A stretch of DNA of 64,000 nucleotides from Bicyclus anynana. Lineage: Eukaryota; Arthropoda; Insecta; Lepidoptera; Nymphalidae. The notes under the pieces were generated by a model, which worked only from the letters and a program-made list of their open reading frames with translations, was not told where the DNA came from and did not search any database. Below, in pieces: positions 56,501-64,000 of this stretch (the first letter of the stretch is position 1; the number at the start of each line of letters is the position of its first letter). The stretch covers positions 17,858,698 to 17,922,697 of the forward strand of contig NC_069085.1 in the NCBI RefSeq assembly GCF_947172395.1, in the 5' to 3' direction. The translations under genes were made by a program, and so were the position numbers.

Positions 56501-59500
56501 AATGTCCCTCATACTGAACGTATTGCCGCCGATTTCTTAGGTAACTGGAGAAAAAATTGAGTAGTAATGGCGTAAATCCAACAGAAGCAAACTTATTAAG
56601 AAGTACGTCATTATCAACAGCGTCAAACGCCTTTTGAAAATCAAAATAAGCTGCGTCAACCTGTGAACTACCATCAACCGCCCCAGTGACATAAGTCCAA
56701 AATGCCAACAAGTTACTACAAGTTGATCGACCTGCCCGGAACCCATGTTGGACATCAGTTAGTTGGCATTCAAACTGTTTTCTTATTCGACTCTCCAATA
56801 TTGATTCAAACAATTTTCCAAAAACTGACAATACTGCGATAGGCCTAAAGTCACCTACTTCTAAGCTTTTGCTTTTTTTGGGAACAGGCACTACCCTAGA
56901 CGTTTTCCAGATTTCTGGATAGAACGAACTCTTAAAACAAACATTGAAAATATGCTGCAATGGCAATAAGAATACCCTGTCACAATCTTTAACTATGTAA
57001 GGTGGATAAGGTGGAAAATGAGTATGGCTATTGCAGATTCTCGTTCTAACTTCTAGCATATACTTTTTATCCATTTGAATCCGCGGTTTCGGTCCGCCTT
57101 CAGTGTCTGCAGCAGTAGGTCTAACATGCGACCAAACGAAAAGATAAATATACCTACAAATATCAACCAATAGCAGCGTAACTGGAAATATCGCTATCTC
57201 TTTAGTTGCGTTGGTACGAAAGAAATGGGACTGGAACTACTCCGCTCTTCACGAGATTGCTCGTATGCGCCCATCATGGCAGCAGGAACATCATCCGGTT
57301 ACCTGATAACATATCAGCCATGCCGCTAGCGAAGATAGCCTTGAGGAAGGTGGTGAATCTGCGGTCCCGGTCTGCCTGCAGCGTCTGCACCAGGTCGCCC
57401 ACTGGCAGCGGGAACATCACTCGGTCCACTGCGTGCGCTATACCCTGGAATTAAGTTACAATTGGTTAAATCTTGCCGGCCTTCGAGTCTGCTCTGAACA
57501 CGATTCGTATTACCAGCGCAGGTCACATAGCGGTTTAAAATGTTTGGGACGGACTATACATCATAGTAAAGTAAAGCAAGGAATAGGCCTGCTTCGCTGT
57601 GGATTCTTTATCATCAATCGTTATTATTATCAGTCTATTTAAATAGCACAAGGCCAGGCTTCATTTTTTGTAAGAGAGGTTTTTGGACTGTTCTCCTCTG
57701 CTTACAGAAGAGTGAGTTAGATCTCAGAGTGATAAATGACTTTGTAAACGATTATCTATCATCATCATCTACGAACCACGGAATTTTGACTACCGACTCT
57801 TACTGATGATTTCATCTCCAAGATGCTAAGCAACTATCAGTATCAGCCTAATATAAAATTAGGTACTTTTCTTATAACTTGTATCTACCTACCTGTTAAA
57901 AAAATGCAATAAAGGTACCTGCGGGATGTGTATATCCTTCTTATCATCCAGCACTCTGGCGCCGTTGATGGTGGTGACGCGAACCTCATTCCACTCCACG
58001 TCGTGCATGTCGTACTGGTTGACTCGGAGCTGCGTGCCCGCCAGAGACACGCCCGTCATCTCGTCTTGGAGGGAACCCACGTCGAATGCGCCAGGGATCA
58101 CGTGGTGAAGTAGCAACTAAGGAAAAAGATATATGTGGAAAATTTCAAATGCAAACCTAATTTTGAATTTTATAACGGTGTTCAGTTTCGAACGAATTCA
58201 AAATAATGCCTGTAATTGTACATTAATATGGCTAAGATAAAGTACTATCTAAATTGAATTCAGTAGTTACCTGTTTTTTATATGAATTTGAAAATAGTTG
58301 TCTAAAGAACGCGACGAAGAAACTTTTTTAGAGTAATACCTAGGTATAGCTTGGTAACTTCGTTCCTAACACTCCCAATGGGGCGCGCGGGCCGGGGGGC
58401 GTGTAGGGATGAATGAAAAACCCACGACTGATGCACGTCACTTCCCCACACGCGCGATTTCACATCCGCGCAGTCTTTCCCCCTGTCGCCCGCATATCAT
58501 GGGAGTGTTATCAACGAACTTGCCAGACTATAGTCGCTTTCATGATGTGATCATGTGAGCTACTAGCGCACACTTTTAGATGGAAGAAGGGCAGCAACTT
58601 TTTTAGTACGTGGTCTTTGCATGCCAAAATATTAACAACATTTAAGGGCTACCTGCTTGTTTAGCCAATTATTGTTTTAAAAAAGTTACGGCGATGATAA
58701 GTTTATTTGCCAAATTCGGCTAATGATTTTGTTTCGTTAATATTTTACTAGCGTTAACTTACCCCACTGAGCAGTCGGGGATTGTCGCGGAACTTCTCCT
58801 CAGCTTTATCAGGTCCACCGAGTTGCACTAACAATGTCCTGAAGGCTTTGTCTGTTGGAGCAAAAATAGTGTACGGTCCCGTTTCATTTAGTATCGCATC
58901 TAGACCAGACTGCTTCAAATATTTGGCTGTCGCAAATAGACCATTCTCTTTTAAAATATCTATTAGATCAGGTGTTCCACTTCTGGCGTAGTTGGAATTA
59001 AAAGTTGACTCTTCATAGCTTGGTGAAATAGTGCTAGATGATCCAATGACGACAATATCTTGAGGTGTTGACCTGGTTGTATATACTGGAGTAGTGTTTA
59101 ATACTGTGGTGCTATGGAAAGGATTTCGTGGGCTGTAACTATTTCTGTTTATATTATACGTTGGCGTCGAAGATTTGATTACGTATCTAGGTTGTGGAGC
59201 CTCGGTGGTGGTGCCTCGAGTCGAAGGTGGGAAGGTCTGTATGACCGGAGTGGCCTTTGTTGAAGTAGCTATAGAGTTACGGTATGATGGATACGTAGGC
59301 GGTGGCGTACTCTGTATTGGATTAGTGTGCCCAGAAGTACCATAATTAGATGTTGTTACATAATTGGGGTAACTCGAAGGATGATAAGATGACTCGGCGA
59401 TATAATCAGTCGATTGAGTAGATGGATTCGCCGTGGTCGATGTGTATGCGGGGTTAGAAATTTTGGTCGGGCCGGGAAGTTGTATTTCTCCTTTCTTTAT

Positions 59501-61078
59501 TTTGTTTAATATATCTTCTACTTCAGGGCCCTCTTCAGTTTGTTGGCCGTTAGCTTTCACACCTTTAACTTTATATGAACCGTCGTCCTGTTCTTCGAGG
59601 AATACAAATGTGACTTTCTTTTTGTTTTGAAGTGTGTTAGGTATTCTGGAAACTTCTTCCAGTTTACCGTTGTCAGCCTGTTTGATGAGTTCAAAGTTTG
59701 CACCAGGCGGTAAAACTCCTTTCGTTAAATCTTCGAATGATATGCGACTCTCCTTTTGAGGCTCTTGGGTAGATTGTATAAATTTACCTAAATCAGGGCT
59801 ATCGGCAGCTATCGCGCCTTTTGGTATTAAATTAGGATTGTTAGTTCTTATTACTTCAAATTTCTGTCCATTTAAGGATATTTCACGCGAAGAAAAGTTC
59901 TTCTCGTTGAAATCTTCAGGATTTTCGGCTAACGCTACTTTAAGTTGTTTCAGGATATCCGGTTTTTGGAGTAAAGCAACGCTCTTAGCTCTCAAATTGT
60001 CATCAAAGCCTTTGGTGTCGCTCTCTTCGAGTAGATCTTTAATTTCATTGTAAAGTTTTTGTTTGCTTCTGTCTTGTGGAGGAGCCCTCGTCCTGGCGGG
60101 TGGGCGTGTCCTGTATCTTGCGGTAGGTCGGGGACGGGGTGTCGTTGTAGTTGTTGTTGTCGTTGTTGTCGTGGTAGTTGGGTGTTCCTTCTCGTACATT
60201 TCAATGGCCTTTCTAAACAAATCCGTCTCGTGTGGTTGCAATGGTCTGCGTTTCTCCTGATTTTGTTTGTAGAAGTCTTCATAGTTTTCAGTAGTCGTGT
60301 ATGTCGGTATGGATTTTGTCGCCTGCTTACTTATGAACTCTTCATGAAGTTTCTCAACTTTTTCCTGTTGCTTTTGCTGTTGTTTCTGGACAAACTCTTG
60401 GTGCTTTTGTATGATTCGCTGTCTCTCCTGAAGCTCTTTTAATTTTTCAAGATTTTCTTTCGACTGTTGTTCATAGTAATCTCGCAGTTGAGCAACTGAT
60501 TGTCCATTTGAGTGTAAAGGCGCCTGATTAATGCTTGATTGAAATGGAATTTGAACATTGTTGAAATTTTGAGGAGCTAGATTCGGGGCTGCTTGAATTG
60601 TAATTGGATTTGGGCCATTGTAAGCATGATTCTGTACGGCAGCCACAGTCGGATGGAAAGCTGCCTGAGTTGGCCTCTGCTGAGGAATATTTAAATTTTG
60701 GTTGAACGTTTGTGGTGATAGTGTTAGCGGGTTACTCTGGAACGATGCCAACGTTGGGATTGGTTGAGGTATATTTTGCTGTGGAACTTGTTGGAAGCTA
60801 TTTATCGGAGGATTGATGGTTGGTTGATTGAAATGGAAACCATTATTGTTCTGCAAGGGAAGGTTTTGGGATGGCAACAAATTGTTGAATTGAGGAACGT
60901 AAGGTTGCTGTTGGAAGATCGGTTGAGGGAATTGTATGGGAGGCGGTGGACTGCTCAATACAGCCTGTTGTGCTTGGAAGGTCTGAAGTGAGGGAGACGG
61001 TCCAAATCTCGTCTGATGATCGTTGAAGCCTGTCTGACTCAACACCGGCTGCCTGCTTCGTTCGAACTCATTTTCTAT
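53576..61078 (-). CDS. FAS1 (fasciclin) domain protein, 5' partial
   Basis: Five exons on the minus strand: 61078-58763, 58116-57919, 57444-57303, 54478-54266 and 53664-53576 (stop TGA), with GT/AG borders and matching phases; 985 codons present. The first exon starts inside the protein (IENEFERSRQPVLSQTG), so a signal peptide exon should lie further upstream; I found none before 64000. The order is a Pro/Gln/Asn-rich region (about 1-200), a Gln/Glu/Lys helix-rich segment (about 200-265), a Thr run (about 300) followed by PRPRPTARYRTRPPARTR, a Ser/Thr/Pro-rich linker, then two FAS1 domains (about 702-850 with TIFAPTDKAF and LLLHHVIPG; about 851-985 with TVFAPTDAAF and GVIHAVDTLL). FAS1 domains mediate adhesion in secreted or matrix proteins such as periostin, TGFBI and midline fasciclin, so an extracellular or cuticle role is likely. 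A TGFBI/mfas-type orthology is possible but not established. Confidence 0.88.
54605..54903 (+). repeat. SINE family B, most complete copy
   Basis: tRNA-like head gtgatagcccagtggatatg with box B-like gggttcgaatccggtccggg, then the body ending ctcagcagtgagtcgaatat and a short gatgatgac tail. It serves as the reference for the other copies. Confidence 0.85.
54930..55079. mobile_element. hAT-like MITE, 150 bp
   Basis: TIRs CAGTGGCGTGCA on the left and ACGCCACTG on the right. Flanks TTTGTAAG (54922-54929) and TTTGGAAG (55080-55087) match at 7 of 8 positions. No ORF. Confidence 0.75.
55160..57060 (-). mobile_element. Non-LTR retrotransposon (CR1/Jockey group), 5'-truncated
   Basis: On the minus strand a frame (about 57050-55527) encodes a reverse transcriptase and is followed by a 3' UTR with a hairpin (cccgggaagac / gtcttcccggg near 55230-55265) and a (TTTA)n simple-repeat tail at 55180-55217. 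The endonuclease is absent. The upstream border touches the decayed exon 3 copy of the FAS1 gene. Confidence 0.85.
55527..57050 (-). CDS. LINE reverse transcriptase fragment in the FAS1 intron
   Basis: Motifs in order: VVPVPKKSKSLEVGDFRPIA, HGFRAGRSTCSNLLAF, AYFDFQKAFDAVDNDVLL (catalytic Asp), SGVSQGSNLGPLEFLILIND, and CLLFADDLKVF (FADD active site), then a C-terminal domain ending IKTIKLLLME. The open frame extends upstream to 57170, but the residues beyond about 57060 read across the decayed FAS1 exon copy in another frame and are not part of the element. The enzyme is uninterrupted but the endonuclease is missing. LGPLEFL instead of the usual LGPLLFL is an oddity near the active site. Confidence 0.8.
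   Translation of the reverse strand, partial: VRTRICNSHTHFPPYPPYIVKDCDRVFLLPLQHIFNVCFKSSFYPEIWKTSRVVPVPKKSKSLEVGDFRPIAVLSVFGKLFESILESRIRKQFECQLTDVQHGFRAGRSTCSNLLAFWTYVTGAVDGSSQVDAAYFDFQKAFDAVDNDVLLNKFASVGFTPLLLNFFSSYLRNRRQYVQYEGHCSEPYFTHSGVSQGSNLGPLEFLILINDLPNVITHARCLLFADDLKVFHKVERVSDAKILQNDVDNVLQWCTRNKLFFNINKCSVITFSRMVEPIVVTYKLGVTHLSRVTTIRDLGTNMSENLTFRSHIKDICTKAYRTLGFVLRQSQHFKSVEVIKLLYNAYVRSKLECNSIIWNPFEHKYVDMVEKIQKKFIRWLYRKQYGYSVGYPTIYPSLFLLGMTGYDKLKLRRNVALLKYIIILIQGKISNSVVLESVGLHVPDKYASARRRHLFAIPHGRTKVTQHAPVALALRLLNDLTGNNLELDVYHSPSPILIKTIKLLLME
57073..57300 (-). pseudogene. Decayed tandem copy of FAS1 exon 3
   Basis: The minus strand reads NRMMFLLP (cf. DRVMFPLP) near 57300, then an interrupting 131 bp, then DLLLQTLKADRNRGF (cf. 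DLVQTLQADRDRRF in the real exon 57444-57303). The interruption (57134-57264) is flanked by atgcgacc and atgcgccc, a 7-of-8 target duplication. The copy has a stop and ends where the LINE begins. Confidence 0.75.
58117..58762 (-). other. FAS1 gene intron with a GC-rich fold-back
   Basis: A 646-nt intron that contains the GC-rich inverted-repeat element at about 58350-58536. The rest is AT-rich and unassigned. Confidence 0.6.
58350..58536. mobile_element. MITE-like GC-rich fold-back
   Basis: The left end ggtaacttcgttcctaacac + tcccaatg pairs imperfectly with the right end catgggagtgttatcaacga + acttgcc. The core (gcgcgcgggccggggggcgt) is far more GC-rich than the surroundings. No ORF. Confidence 0.5.
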
Positions 61079-61740
61079 CTGAAATGAAAAGAAACACTTT
61101 GTTAGTATTCGACTCGCTGTATTACAACGAATATACGTAGCTATACTAAATAATTAATTTAATGCGAACGCATTCACATCTTGATATTTATAGTTCTAAG
61201 ACGTACTGTAATAATTTCAGTATCCTAACTAATATTTTACTGCCTTTAGTTGGTTCAGTGGTTAACCAGTGGCTTCCGGTACGAGAATCCTGGATCGGTG
61301 AGGTTTTCTTTCTATTAAGAAATTATTATAAAAATCTTCATAGGTGGGATGGGACGTAAGCCCATTCTGGTTCTGATTCCGGTCATTTTCATTGATATAG
61401 TGGTCGTTATAAAATCAAACATTATCATTTATCGCCCTAATCCCGCCATCTTAGCGTGTCACAGAACAGTGGTTGGATCACAGAACATTCTTATATCCCT
61501 GAGGCGGGTCGGTGGTTGGTCTAACATCTACTCTCCTCTAAGGGGATCTGCATAGAGCGCTACAATATGCTGATAATGATGATAATGAAACGTCCGAGTG
61601 TGAACTGGTATCGCGAGTGCTGCACAATTATTTCGCCTCGAAAGGAAGAGGTCTTACGAGTTCACAGACCGCTAACCTTCGCTAGCTGGACAGGCATTAA
61701 AAGAAGATGACGTCTTTAGACATAATTTTTTTATACCTAC

Positions 61741-61928
61741 TCTATACTAATATTATAGAGGTAAAGTTTGTGAGGTTGTAGGGGTTAATCTCCGGATCTA
61801 CTTAATCGGTTTTGATTTGTTTTTTAACAATAGAAAGCCACATTATTAGTGAGTGTCATAGGCTATATTTTACGCCCGTATTCCCACGGGAACGCGATTT
61901 ACGCGGTTGAAACCGCGTGGCGTCCTAG
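61741..61928 (+). mobile_element. Helitron-like element, near complete
   Basis: Starts TCTATACTAATATTATAGAG and ends with the hairpin-forming ttgaaaccgcgtggcgtc and CTAG. Middle motifs (aatagaaagccacattatta, cgtattcccacgggaacg) match the copy at 7071. Non-autonomous. Confidence 0.7.
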
Positions 61929-62252
61929 ATACCTATAAAAGCAGTGTACCTAAATGTGTTGAAATAAACATTATTTATATACTATTTATGTAGGTACCTA
62001 CGTACCTGCCTAACACCTAACGATGAGATTATTGTATGCGTGAGCTATAACACTTTCTATGAAATACAAATAAAATAGATAGATGTTTAAAAACAAACTG
62101 AATACAAAAGTATGTTAGATCTCATCTCGCGGCAAAGAATGCACTTTCGTGCTACTGATGCGTCACGGACTAACCGATGTTTGTACGTGAATTGTGAGAA
62201 AATTGTACGCTCTTGCCCGCTCACGGAATACCGCCTTTGTACGCTGGATATA

Positions 62253-62451
62253 CAGCTCCCCTAGTCAAGTGGCACGTCGATTCTCTTTCTACGATCGCTA
62301 ACGCTTCGAAAACTAGAAAGATGTATGGGAATGACAGATCTTGATCACGTGACCTGTCGATAGCAAATGTCATTCCCATACATCTTTCTAGTTTTCGAAG
62401 CGTTAGCGATTGTAGAAAGAGAATCTAGGTGCCACTTGGCTAGTGGGGCTG
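62253..62451. mobile_element. Near-perfect hairpin MITE
   Basis: Two 84-nt arms (62253-62336 and 62368-62451) are almost exact inverted copies (tctttctacgatcgctaacg, cttcgaaaactagaaagatg, tatgggaatgaca) around a 31-nt loop. Ends are CAGCTCCCCTAG and CTAGTGGGGCTG. No target duplication is evident. Parts of a second copy occur at 45126 and 46116. Confidence 0.85.
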
Positions 62452-64000
62452 GCGTCATCTCCACGGAAGATAGCATCTCAACGAGACCGTCATAATGTCG
62501 TCGGATAATAAATAATTCAGTTCAGATCGAGCATAGTTTTCATTTAAAATAAGAAAATTGGGAACTAATTAAAATGAGTGAATATCAAACACTCGAAAGC
62601 GAGGGACTTCGTCCGCCCATTGATCGCCTATTCCGACCCTCTCGCAAATCCGTTCTTAGCGAACGTTTGTCGTTTTCTGACTAAAAACTAACTCCCTGCT
62701 AAACACCTTGTAGGTAGGTATGTCAAGTGCTTTTCGATATTTCCTAACCTTTCGCTTTTATTTTAATCGATAATTGTTCTAATTTGGCACGGGGGCAGAT
62801 AGACAATAAAACTTCTTGAGCTTGAATCACATTTATGTAATAACATTTAACATTTATAAGATACAACAATTAATGTAAATGGCGATGACTTAAAGGTAAA
62901 AAAATGAGAGAGAATGACGTCTCGACAGAGAGTTGCCAGAGTACAAAAATAAACAGTGTTGTCACATTTAATAGGAGCAATAATTTAGGGAGTACATGCA
63001 CACAATACAACAATAATTAGTGTTTATTACACTTCTACAAGCGTCATTTATGTGTTTGAATGGAAGTAAATAATAACAATCTTAAGAATATAAATCACAC
63101 TCAACACAAAACTATTTTACTTTTAAAATATGGTGCAGTTTTACTTTAAGCCAATTAAAAAAAAAAAATACGGTGTCAGGAAATGCCTGTGTGATTTTAA
63201 TAAGCTTATTGTTAGAACTGCAGTCAATTTCCCTTAAAACAAGTAAGCTTTCCGGTCAGACATCAGCGTACCGTCGCAATGTTAAGATTGTAATGTCGAG
63301 ATTGACCCACAGAGTTGGTACAGGACAGACGATGGCACTGCGGAGGTTCCATCTAGGAACCTAATATACGGCACATACAATATCAGAAAAAGAAACATCA
63401 TTTGATTACATAGTTAGATTTCTGTGGCCATTTTAAAATCTGTGTAGATGGCCTAAAATCAGGACTAAAATATCCGTTCTTGAAACTTCTTAATCTAACG
63501 GACGAAGTAACTATGAAGAATCGAATTTAATAAAAGTAATGTTGTTTTCCTTTTAGTTTTATTAAATTATTTATTATTGTTTGTGTTTTACTAAAAACTA
63601 AGCAGGTATAATTTAATTATTATTGTAGCAGACGGATAAAGGTTGATCTTTTTATTATCTTGGTTTCAATTCAATCTCTATTCTAATATATGTCTATCTA
63701 ATACACAAATTAAATACATGGCTCTTTTCCCGCGAAGTCTACAGTTCGGTATACGAGTATATATATACATATACTTACGAGTAGGTAACTTGCCTAGTTA
63801 CTTAGGACGAAGTTTGTACACAATCCTAATTCCTAAGGTTCTGCAAGAGTGTAATAACTCAGATGTGTAGATTGTAGATGGATTATCTAGATTGCGCAAT
63901 GGAAATTCTTTAGAACACATTCAACCGCATTTTTTACATGAGACAAGACAACCGGTAAATTACGACTTTTTCCGTCATTAGCATTCCTTCCTATTTCTTT

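Larger units (their letters stand above)
54479..57302 (-). other. FAS1 gene intron between its third- and fourth-listed exons
   Basis: A 2.8 kb intron holding a SINE family B copy (54605-54903), a hAT-like MITE (54930-55079), a LINE (about 55160-57060) and a decayed extra copy of exon 3 (57073-57300). Confidence 0.8.
61079..64000. other. Upstream part of the FAS1 gene, no exon found
   Basis: This should be an intron or upstream region of the FAS1 gene. It contains a SINE-like relic (about 61245-61590, gttcagtggttaaccagtgg with a gataat tail), a Helitron-like element (61741-61928) and a hairpin MITE (62253-62451). From 62460 to 64000 I see only AT-rich DNA. No signal-peptide exon with a usable donor was recognised. 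Confidence 0.55.

Noticed and set aside
57060..57170. N-terminal extension of the LINE reverse transcriptase frame
   Set aside because: The residues come from the decayed FAS1 exon 3 copy read in another frame; similarity to the real exon at 57351-57400 shows its origin.
60059..60442. Plus-strand Val/Leu-rich ORF of 127 codons
   Set aside because: It is the shadow of the Thr- and Gln-rich coding region of the FAS1 gene on the minus strand.
63643..63870. Possible upstream FAS1 exon near the gtaagt-type donor at about 63775 (minus strand)
   Set aside because: The minus strand before this donor has stops in the needed frame and no signal peptide.

Overview
The window is nuclear DNA of an insect, almost certainly a moth or butterfly. 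It is AT-rich, its genes have spliced exons with GT/AG borders, and it is full of repeat types common in Lepidoptera: two families of tRNA-headed SINEs, short Helitron-like elements, hAT-type MITEs, CR1/Jockey-group and RTE LINE relics and minisatellites. No prokaryotic or viral gene block is visible. I assigned the species group from the repeats and the gene set; no database search was possible.

Four protein-coding genes can be built exon by exon with consistent splice phases. (1) SUCO-like, + strand, 9616-16954: an ER-membrane SUN-domain protein with a signal peptide, three coding exons and 1047 codons. (2) METTL13/eEF1A-KNMT-like dual methyltransferase, - strand, 38380-21816: ten exons, 656 aa. 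(3) HRI/BeK-like eIF2-alpha kinase, + strand, 44035-50476: three exons, 584 aa. (4) A FAS1 (fasciclin) domain protein, - strand, 61078-53576: the last five exons, with the 5' end missing. SUCO and METTL13 converge, METTL13 and the kinase diverge, and the kinase and the FAS1 gene converge. Two of the four genes act on translation: METTL13 methylates eEF1A and the kinase phosphorylates eIF2-alpha. They share a 5.6 kb head-to-head intergenic region now filled by a 2.5 kb LINE, a minisatellite and a fold-back element.

Layout: 1-9400 gene-poor with decayed repeats; 9430-16954 SUCO; 16955-21815 MITE, SINE and a tandem segmental duplication carrying fossils of the last METTL13 exon; 21816-38380 METTL13, whose introns hold a 1.6 kb minisatellite, SINEs, Helitrons and hAT MITEs; 38381-44034 the divergent intergenic region; 44035-50476 the kinase with a repeat-rich first intron; 50477-53575 AT-rich intergenic DNA; 53576-61078 the FAS1 gene with a LINE in one intron; 61079-64000 upstream DNA with a near-perfect hairpin MITE.

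The most unusual signal is repeated exon-scale duplication. METTL13 exon 7, which carries the SAM-binding glycine motif of the second methyltransferase domain, is followed by three identical 182-bp units, each with its own possible splice acceptor and donor in the correct phase. The METTL13 terminal exon has two decayed partial copies downstream, and FAS1 exon 3 has a decayed copy broken by a LINE and a 131-bp insertion. A hAT-type MITE family (TIR starting CTCAGACCAATTAT, 8-bp target duplications) has three copies, one lying 11 nt from a METTL13 5' splice site.
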